Below are positions 44,745-58,060 of a stretch of DNA of 64,000 nt, one piece after another (the first letter of the stretch is position 1; every line of letters starts with the position of its first letter). Source of the DNA: Amphirosellinia nigrospora (taxonomy: Eukaryota > Ascomycota > Sordariomycetes > Xylariales > Xylariaceae). Both the position numbers and the translations under genes were made by a program. The stretch is from the NCBI GenBank assembly GCA_004123355.1, contig SCHM01000004.1, positions 806,001 to 870,000 of the forward strand, in the 5' to 3' direction. The notes under the pieces are model-generated. The model did not search any database. It was not told the origin of the DNA and saw only the letters and a list, made by a program, of their open reading frames with translations.

Positions 44745-47700
44745 ATGGATCCGGGCCCTGATGAACGCCGGAAGGATGAATCTTCCCCGAATACCGCATC
44801 GCCTTCATCAGAATCGAACACGATGAAATCTCCGGTCGATACAAAAACCCCCGGCCACGATTCAATGGTCACAGTCCGTTTGTCTGAACCCCCTTCTCTG
44901 TCTGTAAACACGGACTTGCCCGCAAATGCTGCGCCCTCGAGGAGGAGCATTCTCGGTCCAGAGTACACACCTACCAGTGCGGTGACCTTGTGCGAGGATG
45001 ACGAAAATGTGACAGAAGGCGTGGACAAGGCCGAGCCAGGCAGAGATATCCAAACTCCACAACGGCCCATGATGAGTTAAAGAGTAACACCGAGTCCAAT
45101 GACCAAGAGGAGAGACTACAAGATGAAGAAGCAATAGACGAGTCTGACACAGAGGAAGTCGACTGGGAACGGTTGCAAAAGACGGAAAACGAGCAAGTTA
45201 AAGATCCAGATGACAACGTACGTATCACTATAGAATGGAGGTAGATTGTCTTTGACATTAATATCTTTTCGCAGTCGACGGCTATGCTCCTGGCGAGACT
45301 CGAACAGGAAAACAACATGCTCGCTACGAACCCCAAGAGCGTCAAGGTAAAAGTCGTTGAACAGCTATCGGTGCGCCGCCCACGGCCACCATCGATGGCC
45401 CAGCTACGGGAAATGGTTAACGGCCCAACGCCCACGGCTCTGCGATATTCAGTTCTTGCTCCCCCACCCATGACCGATCTCGAGTTTTACATGGCATTGG
45501 TAAAGGATTACCAGCAGACAGCTGCCCGTCTCCCCACGGTTATCCAACAAGATTCGGAAGGGCATACCACCGCCACTGCGAGGTGTAGTGTGCAAAGCAT
45601 GGCCGGTGCCAGAGACACACTTCTTTTAGAACAGTTCGACAGGCTCAGCGGCGAATCGAGTCCCTATGAAGGTATCATTGGCAAAGATGGGTAGAAGCTT
45701 CCCAGGCGTTGATATGTTTCGAGACCCGAGGGCGATGGGCAACGAATGCTGGACGCGTGTTGAAGTGTTTCTCTCTCTACGACCACAAGATCGGATACTG
45801 TCAGGGGCTGGCTTTTCTAGTTGGTCCTTTACTAATGCACATGCCAGATAATCAGGCGTTTTGTGTTTTGGTTCGGTACGTTGAATATAGGCCGCCAAAA
45901 AAGCCCCAGATGACCCCAACTGCCTTTTAAGGTAATGCGAACAGTCAGAAACTAACCTTGTAACTGTTTGTAGGCTAATGGAGCACTACGATCTGCGATC
46001 GTGTTTCCTGCCCGATTTGTCAGGCCTGCATGTACGAATCTACCAGTTCCGTGAATTGTTACGTCAGGACATGCCTGCGTTGTCGGCCCACCTGGATGAT
46101 CATCAGGTCGACCCGGCCTACGTTTCACAATGGTTCCTCTCCTTTTTCGCCGTTACATGCCCCTACCCATGTTGTTTCGCATCTACGATGTTATCTTTGC
46201 CGAAGGGGCGTCGGAGACTATCATGGGTGGCCTTGTCGCTTATGCGCAAGAACCAGGACGTATTCTGGCCTGCACTGAGCTTGAAGATGTTATGCAACTT
46301 CTTTTATCCCGAGGACTATGGATTGTTACCACTACAATGCAGACGAATTTGTGGATGACTTCGTCAGCTTATCGAATGCTGTGTCGAGGGAAAGGCTAGC
46401 GCAGCTTGAGCAGCGGTACAGAGAGGAAAAGATCGCCAGTGCCAATGCGACTAGGACGGCCGATGTTACCACGGCAGCCTCCCGCTTTTTGGGTCGCCTT
46501 TGGACGGCCAGTAGTTCCTCCGAGGTCTGGAACATTATCACCAGGCTTCGCTGCACCGCTAAGGCCGTTGAGCATGCTACGTCGAAGTACGTCGAAACAA
46601 AGCTTAGCATCAACGTTGAACTCGATGGAAGCCAGCTCTGCTAGCGTTTTGAGCTCGGCATCGACGGACGCGACTACCGTATCCCGCGAGTCGTCCAACG
46701 TCGATGATGCTTCTATCCGCGAATCGACGCCTATTGCCACCAAATCGCAGATTTACCTTCATGCAAACGACAAAAACTTACACACCCAGATCGAGGACCT
46801 CTTGACTGCACTTAGTGAATTGCAGCGAAACCATTCGTTACTTGCAACCCAACTACAAAGGAAAGAGAAGAAAGAGGAGGACGGGAAGGCAGTCAAGTCA
46901 CTGTTGGTTGTCTCAGGGCTAAATCTGGCATCATGGACGATGGCCCGGCCCTTCAATCTGGGGCCGATGGAACGAATGAAGACGAGGCGACGACTGATAT
47001 CCGTCTATCACAGCTCGTGGATGCGGTTGAGAGCCGTTTTGGCACCGAAAATGACCACAAGCGAGATTCTTCGTCCATGGAAACGAAATCACAGCTGCGT
47101 GATGAACTGACCCGGACGAAGGAACACCTGACGATTGAAATGTCCAAGTCGCAGGAATATAACCGTCGAATCGATGAGCTCGGCCAAGAAGCTAACACCT
47201 TGAGGGAACAACTTCGAGAGAGCCATGCACACGTTCGCAACCTTCACCAAGATAAGCAACGATTAGAGAGACAAATCCACTCCCTTCGAGTGAGAGCCTC
47301 GGCGGAGACACCAAGCACGGCATTGGATGGGGTGGATGGTTTTCCGGCACAAGCCTCTCGAGCACCACCGGTAATAATGGTGGTTTACGTGAGTTGAAGC
47401 TTGGGCGCAGCAAATCGACGCCTAACACGCAGGCGGCGTTCGCCCATCGCTCGTCCTCTCTTCTAAGGCCGCAGACCGAGTCCAGCTCGTCTAATGACTA
47501 TGACACACTTGTGGCGGATTTGGTGCAGGCTAAGACGGCCGAGGCAATCGCCCGACAAGAAGCAGACGAATACAAGCAAAAGCTCGAGAGCGTGCGGAAA
47601 GCCTATGGGCTTCCGCCGGGCGACACGCCGGGGTCGACTCCCGGTATGATGGGATTATTTGCACTATCAAGAACCGAAACCAGCAGTAGTGTTAAGAGTG

Positions 47701-47768
47701 CACCTACAGCTGTCTCGTCAACGACCTCTAATTCGGGCGCCGGAGGCTTTTGGGGCTGGCGAAGATAA
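44745..47768 (+). CDS. gyp5: TBC-domain Rab GTPase-activating protein, Gyp5 type, frame-broken
   Basis: GAP for Ypt/Rab GTPases in ER-Golgi and secretory traffic. It starts MDPGPDERRKDESSPNTASP with an acidic Ser-rich N-terminus. Introns lie at about 45217-45274 and about 45877-45973. The TBC domain includes GIPPPLRGVVWQSMAGARD, the arginine-finger segment IIGKDxGRSFPGVDMFRDP, the glutamine finger in HKIGYCQGLAFLVGPLL, and DPAYVSQWFLSFFAVTCP with FRIYDVIFAEGASETIM. A coiled coil follows (LREQLRESHAHVRNLHQDKQ) and a C-terminal GGFWGWRR. There are at least six frame changes (about 45065, 45535, 45590, 45690, 45725-45760, 46155-46235, 46390-46640), some compensating. Domain order fits Gyp5/Gyl1-like and EVI5-like proteins; the paralogue choice is tentative. 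Confidence 0.87.
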
Positions 47769-49657
47769 CTTGACTTGCTTCATCGCTTCGCTATAGAATT
47801 AGACAGGAAGAGATGCGACATCGTTGTCTCGGGAAGATGCAGCGTGGACATATAGGTACTAACATGACACAAACTTGTTGACTTTGTGCCGAGTCAAAAT
47901 GCAGATATTTTAATCAAGGGACATTCGACACAGACTATATAAGGGTCGTGCAGGGAGACAACGAGCTTTGGAAAGCGGAGGAGACCATTGCTTTTTTGCT
48001 GGCTGTCTGCAGATTTTCAAGAGCATGATTCCCATGGCTGAGATAGAAGATAGAACTATGATATCCAGATACAACAACGTATTCCACACCGAAGTGTGTG
48101 CCAAATGACAAAGTGACGGCCTACTATGATGCCCGAAACAACCGAGCAGCATCCGACCTAGGCAAAATTCAAACTACCTATCTGTGCACGATGTAGACGC
48201 ATCTATCGAGGCCAAACGGGTGCCTAGGTTCTGCCTAGGGCATAGTAGATAATGAGAGATAGATCTCAAGCGGGAATTGTCGTGCGTCATTCGGGACGTT
48301 GTTAGCAAGGAACGGTCTAGACTAGGAGGAGCTGGAGGGGCAAGCCTTCAAAGTGGCACAAATCACATGCCATTTGCAGCAACTTTCTAGGTGACGCCAT
48401 TCGGCCTAGTTTGCTTGCCTACCTGAGTGCCTCCCCATCTTCCTTTTTTTTCTTGCAACGTGTTATAAGGAGTGTGTAGTAGCATTTCGGCTGAAGACTC
48501 TGCATTTTTTCCCCTCCTTTGCTCAATACGCTGGGTTCGGTAGAGGTCGGAAAGATTGGATGAGCTGATGTGGCCTGGCCATATGAAACGCTGTCCGTTA
48601 TCAGGTGAAATTGGCCCAGTCATGCAAACGAGATCGGCAATGGCCGGGTGGATTGGGGGGGAAGGAGGGCTACGTACTACAGTAGGTAGAGCTTGGGGAG
48701 CTTACCTCGGAGCTAGTGTAGGTACTGGCTGTATAGCATAGGTGCGTCCATTATCAGGTAGAAACCTGGCGCGTGACCAGTCTCTGTGTGGCTGCTAATT
48801 CCCTTTTATTCCTCTTTTTTATTTTTCTTCGTTGGTGCTTTGAAATAAGGAATCTATCTACAAGTTGTCATAAAATTTTGACAGTTGACGGAAGTTCAGG
48901 GCCTTGATGGTTGTGTTTAGGTAGAGGCTAGGTACCTTTGGTCCACGCTGTTTGTTAACAGTGATGGTATTAAGAAAATACCTACTTGCATGATCCACTG
49001 AGCTTTCGGGTAGTAGTAGCCACATCGTTCGGCCCACTTCGATGAAATCATTCCCTGTCTTACATGTGGGATTTTCCTGTACTTGGGCTTCAGGTGCGTA
49101 GTCTAGGCTGTCATTGCGCTGGGTACTGCTTCATTTTGACCCGACCTTGTTCACCACGGCAAAAAAATAGAATAAAAATAAGAATAAGATAATGGTCACA
49201 ACCAACCCAAGTCCCCCAAGTCCCTTCCCACAAACATTAAGTTGAACCCTAAGGTATCCGAACCACCTGGCATTCCATCATTCCCACCTGCTTACTTACC
49301 TACCCATACCATTCACCCACCACCACCACCCACCAACAACCATCCAACATCTACCATCCACACATCCCAGCTTCTGCCACAAAGAAAAGGTATGAGACCG
49401 TCCATCCCCTCACTTTCTTATCTCGGGCGGGCAAGTGTCGCAGTGTAGTGGAGCCACCGTACATACATACCTGGCTCTATCTCGTCGCATGCATGCTATC
49501 CTGTCTCTTATTCTTGTTGTTTGTTGTTCTGCAGACAATACCTAAGGTACCCCAAAGAGACACGCACTCACTCATAGCAAGACAGGAAGCATTCAGTACT
49601 TTTGACCGACTATCGCACGCTTCATCCCATCCCTGGAACCCGCAACAACGTGCTGTC
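47769..49657. other. Spacer: TBC gene 3' end and reticulon promoter/leader
   Basis: Between two plus-strand genes. The right end (49300-49400) is strongly C/A-rich with CCACCACC runs, typical of a fungal 5' leader. A GGTACC word lies near 48930. No gene or transposon recognised. Confidence 0.45.
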
Positions 49658-51285
49658 ATGGCTGCTAGATCCTCCGCCAACGGCGGCACCTCCGTCGATA
49701 CCCTGAAAGGCAGTAAGGTCAGTGAGCTTCATTCATACCGCAATGCCATATGTCCTATGCCCCATGCCCTCTGCTATGTGTTGTACGCCGCATGCTGCAT
49801 ACGTATGCCGTAACACGCACGTATTTACACGTGTAGCACATACACACACCAGCTCCGGGCATCGATGTTGTCCCCCCGCTACTCGCAACATAATGAGTAT
49901 GTTAGGCTAATACGAATAATACCACCGCAGTATCTCAAAGAGTAGCGATTTGATTACCTCTTACCTTCACTGCACTCACTACACCTTACACGTTTGCTAT
50001 AGCTATTGCAGCGACTGTGGCGACTACAGTGACTGATTGCACCATATCACCGCATCACCACATCACTACACATAGCCAGCAGGCACCCTCCCTTTGTCTC
50101 GTCTCTACGACGTCATCACCCGACTAACGACTAACGACTAACATCTTCCTACCTATAGACGCCCAAGCTGCCTACGATCAACTCGCCAACGGTATGCTAT
50201 GACCCGTGTCTACAATACCCTCAGCCTTGTTATTGCGAGCTCTTGTGTGCCGCCCTGAGTTCTTTGCTGACCCTCCATCCTGGTTAGGCCCCGTTGCCTC
50301 AAACATGAAGGACCAGACCGCTAAGACAGGTGCCGAGTTCTCCAATCTCGCCGACGCTCGACGCACCCCCGCCAAACCCGCTGCCACCGGCCAGCCTCTG
50401 ACACACTACCACTCCTTTTTCTCCGAGTTGCTCTCATGGAACAACCCTCGTAAGCATGAGACTGGTCGCGTGACTTGTAGTGTAGATAATGCTAACTAAA
50501 ACACTCCAATAGGCGCGTCAGCTATTGCCTACGCCGGCGCTGTTGCCCTGATCTTCGCTGCCAGATACATTGATGTCACCCGATACATCTTCAAGCTTAC
50601 CTGGATGACCCTGGGTAGTACCGTGCTCGCCGAGGGCGCCGGTAAGGCCATCCTTGGTCGTGGTCTTGCTTCTCAGTTGCGACCTCGCCAGTACTATACT
50701 GTCTCCCGTGAGACCCTTGATGCTTTGATTGGTGATGTTCACGAGCTCGTCAACTTCTTTGTCATCGAGGTTCAGCGTATCTTGTTCGCTGAGAATATCG
50801 CTGCTTCATCCACCGTAGGTCATCCTTCCTACCATTGGCCTCAGTCTGTACATTCAGTGCTAACAAAGATCGTGTAGGCTGCATTTGTGGCATTTCTCTC
50901 CTACTTCCTGGTCAAGATTGTTCCCTTCTGGGGCCTTGCTTTGATTGGCACCACCATGTTGTTCCTTGCGCCACTTATTTACACCACCAACCAGGAGCTT
51001 ATCGACCACTATGTACAGGAAGGTTCGGAAATTCTAAACAGCCAGACCGAGCAGCTGCGCCAGGTTGCTAGCAAGCACACCTCTCAAGCCACCGAGATCA
51101 CCAAGCAGTACATGGGTGACTACACCCACAAAGCCCAAAAGATGCTTCACCGTGGCGGCTCCGCCTCTCCCGAGCCCGTCCCAAAGTCTAACGTCAAGGA
51201 GGCAGACTTCCCCGAGGCCCCTAAGCAGGGCTTTGGATCTGAAGAGATCGGGGTGAAGGGCTTGCAGGAGCCCTTGGCCGCTTAA
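49658..51285 (+). CDS. RTN1: Reticulon-like ER-shaping protein
   Basis: Wedge-shaped ER membrane protein that curves tubules. Five exons (49658-49712, 50159-50191, 50288-50449, 50513-50814, 50878-51285) join into one 319-residue frame without a break. It starts MAARSSANGGTSVDTLKG. The reticulon domain begins HYHSFFSELLSWNNPRASAI and has two long hydrophobic hairpins (AIAYAGAVALIFAARYI through FKLTWMTLGSTVLAEGAGKA, and AFVAFLSYFLVKIVPFWGLA through MLFLAPLIYTTN). The tail is hydrophilic and ends VKGLQEPLAA. The first intron is 446 bp and carries three tandem branch-point-like units near its 3' end. The hairpin lengths (30-35 residues) are typical of reticulons. Confidence 0.93.
50121..50142 (+). 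repeat. Triplicated branch-point-like heptamer in RTN1 intron 1
   Basis: Three head-to-tail CGACTAA units ending in C each offer a CTAAC branch site, 16-37 nt before the TATAG 3' splice site at 50154-50158. Only one should be needed. Whether all are used is not known. Confidence 0.7.
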
Positions 51286-52779
51286 ATGGGTGCCCATTAA
51301 GGCAAACGATAATAACCTTGAAACTTGTTGGCATCGTGGGCATCGTGGGCAGTACACTACGCTCCGTCTCTACGGCTTACTTGTGTAACACGACGTCTCG
51401 GCATGATTTGATGGATTAGGTTGATACATGGTACTATTTGAGGCTCTAACAGTCACGACGGAAGATGCTTAGAGCTGATATATGACTGACCCTCTTTTGT
51501 CTATGGTAGAGGGGTGATCGTCAACTTTGAGCCCCTGCCAAAGGCTTGAAGCTAGCTATGGTCCCGATTCGTACCGCACATGGCGACGCTTCTATAAGGA
51601 GATTTGTTTTTGGTACCAACTCACGAGCATACACTGCAGAGGTCTCAACGATGGCGGGTTTTTGGAGGTCTTTCCATGAGTGGAAGGGCGGCTGAAGCAA
51701 AAGTAAGGCGAAGGTTATGACGAGTAGTAGAATGCGGAATACATGGCTAGGGTGGGGATGGAGTTGCGGTGTATTATCAGGTCTGTTTCGGGGCGTCCTC
51801 GGCAGCAGTAATTAATTCCCTTTTCCGTAATTTGGCGAGTGCGGCTTAGCACGCTCTCCCTAGGCTGTACGAGAGCCTCATTGACACTTTAAACTTTGTT
51901 TTGCTTCTTATGACGTGATGGTCGATGATGATGGCTAGTCTTGGCTTGTCATGAGGTTTTGTCCAATTCTTGAAACCAGGGCAGACGAAATTAAATTAAA
52001 GACTGGGCACAAAATAGGCGTAGGAGGTTATACGCCATACCTGGCCTGTGTATGTATATATTGACGCTTTCCGCCTCGAGTCTCGATATTTTATGCTTTG
52101 TTTCACCATTTGTAAAAGGAACAATGCATATCGTACTCGAAATGACGACGTGATATATTAAATGTTTAAGAATAGGGCCAAAGAGGGGCGTCATTCACGG
52201 TATACAATTTACCTAACAGGGATTTATTTTAGCCCTTTGCCAATACACTTGCATTTCACCAGACTAGGCACCTAGCACCAAAGGAGAGAAGAGGCAACAC
52301 ATTGCGGGCAAAGAACTCAGTTTTCTCGTTATCTGCTATAGTAGGGAGAATATATCTCCAGTAGATACAATCAAGGAAAGGCGAGAGGGTAGGAGAAATC
52401 CAACGGGCCTTTTTAGTTTTAGGTAGGTTAGGTAGGTTAGGTAGGTAATGAACAAGCCCGTCATCATTAGAAAAGCAGCAGATGCAAAGCGATCAAAACA
52501 ATTGGCATTGACAGAAGAACACACTTCCCGGAACTCCACTTGCGTATACAGTCTCCCGAGGGAAAGAGATTGCCCAGTCAGAATGAAAACGGACCCGCAC
52601 GCACATTCTTTTCCTTGCCCCTCCGCCTTTCCTCATAAGTCAATTCATGTCCCTATTGTCCAGACTCGAATAGTCCTCCTGACTAAGATCTGAGTGTAAT
52701 TGATAAGATCGGCGAAACCAAAAATGCATCGTTTGCCAGCTGTCGCGACGGGCGTTGAAACTACGGATGTCGAGAGAAC
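51286..52779. other. Convergent spacer RTN1 / TOP2
   Basis: Should hold both 3' untranslated regions. It contains a short TTAGGTAGG tandem at about 52419-52446 and A/T-rich DNA at 51985-52000 and 52155-52170. No gene recognised. Confidence 0.5.
52419..52446. repeat. TTAGGTAGG nonamer tandem, three copies
   Basis: Three copies of TTAGGTAGG in a row. It is close to but not the TTAGGG telomere unit, and is more like the TACCTA/TAGGTA words scattered in other spacers of this window. Confidence 0.7.
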
Positions 52780-55700
52780 TCACTCGCTGTCGTCCATTGA
52801 GAAGTCATCGCTCGGTTCGTCAACTTGCATGTTGTCGTCTTCGTCCTCTTCATCGTCATCATCATCGTCAACTACGTAGACTGGCTTGGACTTAGCGGCG
52901 GCCGCACGACCAGGCCTAGCACGGGCAGCGGGTCGGGGAGGCGGAGATTCTGGGTCATCCATCTCCAGTTCGTCTTCGTCATCATCCATATCAAAGACGT
53001 CCTTCTTTGGTTGTGGCTTGGACTTTTTGTTGGCATACGCCTTGGCTGCCGGCGAAAGCTGAGTAGCCTTTGGTGCGGCCACCTTCTTCGCTGGCGCCTC
53101 ATTCTTGGTAACCTTGCTTTTAGCGGCTGCAGGTTTCCCACGAGCCTTGACAGCTGGAGCGGAAGCGGCGGGCTTTGCCTTCGGCTCTTCAGACGAAGTA
53201 GCTATTGCTTTGGCTTTGCCGGAGAATTTAGGGGCCGGTGGGAGGTCGTCGTCTGATAAAAAGCTATCCACATCATCGTTACGGGCCTTCTTATGGGGGG
53301 ATGGTTTAGCCAGCATCTCATAATTAGTATCGTCGTTACTATCAAAGTCGTCAAATCGGAAATCCGAGGCTTTAGATGGCTTGCTCTTTGTCTTCAAAGA
53401 TGTAGAATCACCATGGCTGCTTTCTGGCCGCGACATGGGGAACAAAGTAAGTCGACTCGTCTTAGTATCAGATGCATCCCCGTTGGTGTTGCCGACACTC
53501 TTGACAAGATTTCCTATATCACCAAGCATCTTGTCATCATTATCGCTTTCTGACTCATCATCATCATCATCATCATCATCGACTACCCAAGACTTGGCTT
53601 TGGCGGCGGCGGCTCGTTTGGTTCTGGCTAAGGTTGGAGCACTGCTCTCCTGTTCCTCCTCCTCTTCCTTCACTGGCGCCTTCTTCTTCAGAGCAGCGAG
53701 ATCACCATCCGAGAACGGGTCGGAATCGTCGGAATCATCTGTGCCATCAGTTCTTGGCCTGTTTCTGTTGAATATTGACGATTTCGGAGTTGGTTTGGCC
53801 TTCTTCTCAACTATTTTCTCGGGTTGCTTAGTAGTCTTGGATGTAGATTTTGCTGTGGACTTTGCCGTAGACTTTGGCGCAGGCTTCGGACGTGCGGTGA
53901 TAGGCATAAAATCGTCATCATCCTTGATCTTACGTCCACGACCAGCTCCCTTCTTCTTGTTCCTGTATCGGCTCATTCTACGGAGGCCGGTAGCGATTTC
54001 GGCATCAAGTTTGAGCTGGTTTTCCCATGTCTCTTCAAAGTCGTCAAGGTCCTTGCACCAAAGATCCTTTTCACTAAGAGCCTCTAAGGCATCGTGCTCA
54101 GCCTTTTTCTTTTCAATCTGGTCTTTGAGACGGTCCAGTCGTTCTTGGGTAAAAGACCAGATAGGCATCTACTTCCACGTTAGCAATAAACATATCAAGA
54201 CATTTTAGGAGCCATACCGAGAGAAGATAGTCATAGCCACGGGAATCATCATCCAGTGAGGTTTCTTCAGTAGCTTGCGCATCCTCCTCCTCCTCGTCTT
54301 CTTCAGACTTGGTTTTCGCCTCGACATTTTTGACAAATGCTTCATATTTTCGCTCACGCAGCTCCCCAATGATGACTGTCTTCTTCTTGCGTGATACGAC
54401 AAGTTTCTGATCGATAATCTCTTGAATGAATCTTGCTTGATTCTTCAGCTTGCGATAGTCTGAATGGTAGACACTAAGCCAGTGAGCCTATATGAGTTAG
54501 TGATTGGTGCGCAAGGAGGAATGGACTTGTGAGCATTACCTTGCGCTTTGTATACGTATTCAAACGGTAAACATAGAATTCTTCTAGAATATCTTCTACT
54601 TTTTCGTACTTGCGAATTCTTCCAATCGTGTCGAAGGCAACCAAATTTGAGGTAGCAACTTGTTTAACAAGCTTGAATTTCTCCAATAAACCTTCCTCAA
54701 GGCTTGGTTCATGTGTTTCTCCTCCATTTGAATTTCGAAGTGGACATTGTTGTGATCGTTGAATTCCTTGTAGTCTTTGATAAAAGAGGGGCCTTTTTCG
54801 GCGCGGATGATGTCTTCCAATTTTGCTTTAAAGTCATCAGTCCACACACGAATGGGTAGTTCGGTAACTATGACTTCGTTGGGATTTTTCTCGTCTCTAT
54901 ACGCAATACCATTAAATTGGTAACGGTGCGGTTCGGCGAGGTGCGCTTGGCCTTTCCACCCCCTAAACCAAGGGTCATTGTTTCGAACGGCTTCTCCTCA
55001 TCACCATCAAGGTCCGGCCGCTTTATATTTTTAATGATGTCCGTTGGGTGATAGTTTGGAATAGATGTGCTCCATCCCGTGCCGATACCGTCGGCACCGT
55101 TCAGTAGAACTGTGGGAGGACTGGAACATAATTCTTGGGCTCAATTTTCTTTCCATCGTCATCATGATGTTCTAAAATAGGCTCGTCCAGCTGAGAAAAG
55201 AGTCGTCGGGCAAAGGGGAGAGACGGGTGTGGATGTATCGAGCGCTGGCGGCATCGGAGCCACCCGCCAACCGAGAACCGAAATTTCCACTTGGTTCAAG
55301 ATAGTTGACATTGTTTGACCCAACAAAGTTTTGCGCAAGCCCAATGATAGTTTGCTGCAAAGACACCTCGCCATGGTGATACGCGGTTTGTTCTGAGACA
55401 TAACCAGCGAGCTCAATGACCTTCTTGTCTTTGATGAGGTTGCGTTTGAAACAAGCATACATGACCTTCCTCTGGCCGGGCTTCAACCCATCAATAATCG
55501 AAGGAATAGATCGCATATTGTCCGCCATGCTGAATAAAATGAGCTCTTTGTTGACGAAGTCATGATAGCTGACTTTCTGGACAGCGCCATGATCGAAGTA
55601 CGTGCCGGGCACAAAGTTGCCCAGCCACTCTTTACGAGCATCTGCCTTCTTCTTTGAAAAAGCAAGCTCAAATAGCTCAGTCTCTTCGGGTTTCATGGTT

Positions 55701-58060
55701 TCAAAATGCTTCTGGTGTTGTTCAAGATCATTGAAATAGACCTGAGCATCCTCGTTTGAGCTTGTACCCAAACCCTTGAAGTACTTAGAATGCCATTTCT
55801 TCAACTCCATTTTGTGACCTTCTTTCCATTCATCATATTGAGGTTGCGTGAAGAACGATTTCAACTTGAGCGGCTTCTTGGGGTTAGGACCCTGCCAGAC
55901 CTTTACAATAGGTGTGATAAACTCCTGAAAAAAGTCTGGAATTTTCAACAGGGAGGGATACTGGACCTGCAAGAAGTTGATGAGCAGGCCCTTGATGTGG
56001 GTACCATCGTGATCCTGATCCGCCATGATCATCAAGTGCCCATAACGAAGCCCCTTAGTATCGGTGTAAACCTGTTTGTGTTTTAGGCCAAGAAACTGTT
56101 TAATATTCTGGATTTCTTGGTTCTTTGAGATTTGTTCGATCGAGGCGTCGCGAACATTGAGCATTTTTCCTCGCAGAGGGAACACACCGAAGCGATCCGG
56201 ATCCAAAATAGCACGGCCAGCGACAGCCAAACTCTTGGCTGAGTCACCCTCGGTCAGGATCAGCGTGCATTCTGGCCCATGCTTTGTCCCAGCCAAGTTA
56301 GCATCAACAAGCTTTGCGTTACTGATTCTTGACCGTTTATTGCCATCGCTCTTTGCGAGCAGCTTGTCAGCCTTTGCGTCAGCAAAGCTGATGATATTGT
56401 TGATGGCGTCTGTTGCACTGATCTTCTTCAGGAATGTTTCACTCAGGTTACATTTGGTGCCGAAGGCGCTAGGCCGAGTCGTCATCAACTCCTTCGTTTG
56501 TGAGTTAAATGCTGGGTTGTCAATGAAACACGAGACGAAAATGAAGATGTGATTTCGTATATGGTGAGCTTTGAGTGTGTGGCCCTTCTTCTTCTTAGTC
56601 AAAGTCTTCAAGAGGTATTCGCATATTTGGTCAGCGATGTGGTTCACATGAGGACCTCCGCTCGTGGTAGCAATGTTGTTGACGAAGGAAACCTGCTGAA
56701 AAGAACCATCTGACACGGCAAACCCCACTGCCCACCGAGCGTGAAGCTTTTTATCCTCCAGAATAACTGAGGCGGTTGGCTCAGCTCCCTCCTCAGCAGA
56801 TCGCTCACTAGCAATGGCCTTGGCGTACATCTCGCAGTACTTCGTGAAGTCGATCTTGAGATAATTATCATTGAGATAGACCCTAATGCCACGAACTGTG
56901 CCGGCCATGTCGTATACGCGTCGGTAGAGCAATGATTCAAGGTCGTCGTCAATACCGTCCATGCCAAACTTGACCCAGTCTGGCTTGAAGGTGACTCGAA
57001 CGAAATCGGCAGATTTACTACTCGATATCTTCGCCTTCTCCATTTTGCTCATGTTATCTCTCCAAGTCTGTTTATACCGCTTTCCGTTGGTGGAATCCTG
57101 GCATTCTAGAGTAAACTCTGTACTAAACACGTTGCAAAGCTTTGCACCATAACCATTACGGCCACCGACCGTCTTCTTCTCGTTGTCATCAAAGTTAGAG
57201 CCGGCTAGTAGGTGACCGAAGACTAGTTCAGGGACGTAGACTTTTTCTTTCTCATGCATCTCCACGGGTATACCTTTTCCATTGTTCTCGACGGATATGT
57301 AGCCCTCGGCCCGGTTGATATGGACCTTCATGAAGGTCATGGTTTGGTCTCTTTGCTTGTTGTCTGCCGCGTTGACTAGGATTTCGTCGAAAATCTTGTA
57401 CAAACCCGGCACAAAACTCACGTGAGAGCGACGCTCCATCTGAACCGTCTCCTTGTTGAACACCCACATGGCCTGCTCAGTACGCTCGATGGAACCGATG
57501 TAGGTGTCCGGCCGCTTGAGGATATGTTCCAACTGTGTCAACTTCTGATATGTCTCGGTGGCGGTCTTTCCAGTTTTACCCTTTGGTTTAGGTTCCGAGG
57601 TGCCGTCAAAGCCTGTGCTCTCATTCTCAAGCTCGGCCAGCGGCTTGCCGGCAGATTTCTTCGCCGCAGGTGCCTTCTTCTGTTTTTTAGCACTTGGAGG
57701 GTATGCGAGAAGCTCGAATCAGCGGCGTCGTCATCGTCACTTTCAGACTTAGCACGCTTCTTGGGGGCGGCTTTGGCGGGTTTCAATGTTGTTTGAACCA
57801 TCTTCTTGGTAGCGGGCTTGGTAGCGGGTTTGGATGCAGCCTTTTTGGCAACTGCCTTGGCCTTTGGCTTCTGGGGACACACATAGTCAGCAACACGTTG
57901 CCAGATGCTGACTGCAAGGGAGGGACGCGACGCAAGAGAACAGTGTAGTGATTGGGGTGAAGACAGGACAGTATGCACATACAGGCTCAGGCGAAAAGCC
58001 GCCAGAATCGTTTTCGAAGTCGTCATTGAAGACAGAGTCTTCCATGATGTCTGAATCCAT
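52780..58060 (-). CDS. TOP2: DNA topoisomerase II, frame-broken
   Basis: Type IIA topoisomerase that passes one duplex through another; needed for chromosome segregation. It starts MDSDIMEDSVFNDDFENDSG at 58060 with a 112-bp intron at 57871-57982. The GHKL ATPase domain shows VNAADNKQRD, NNGKGIPVEMHEKEK and GGRNGYGAKLCNVFSTEF; the TOPRIM domain has LTEGDSAKSLAVAGR and MIMADQDHDGTHIKG. The catalytic tyrosine is in ASARYIHTRLSPL (codon 55237-55235). Introns also lie near 54487-54540 and 54169-54219. The C-terminal tail is Lys/Ser/Asp-rich with poly-Asp runs and ends DDFSMDDSE. Breaks: a missing C near 57706, a missing G near 55205, a missing C near 55120 and others at 54690-54710 and 54950-55000. 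Corrected size is about 1,700 residues. Confidence 0.95.

Noticed and set aside
52419-52446. Interstitial telomere repeat
   Set aside because: The unit is TTAGGTAGG, not TTAGGG, with only three copies, and it resembles spacer words found elsewhere in this window.
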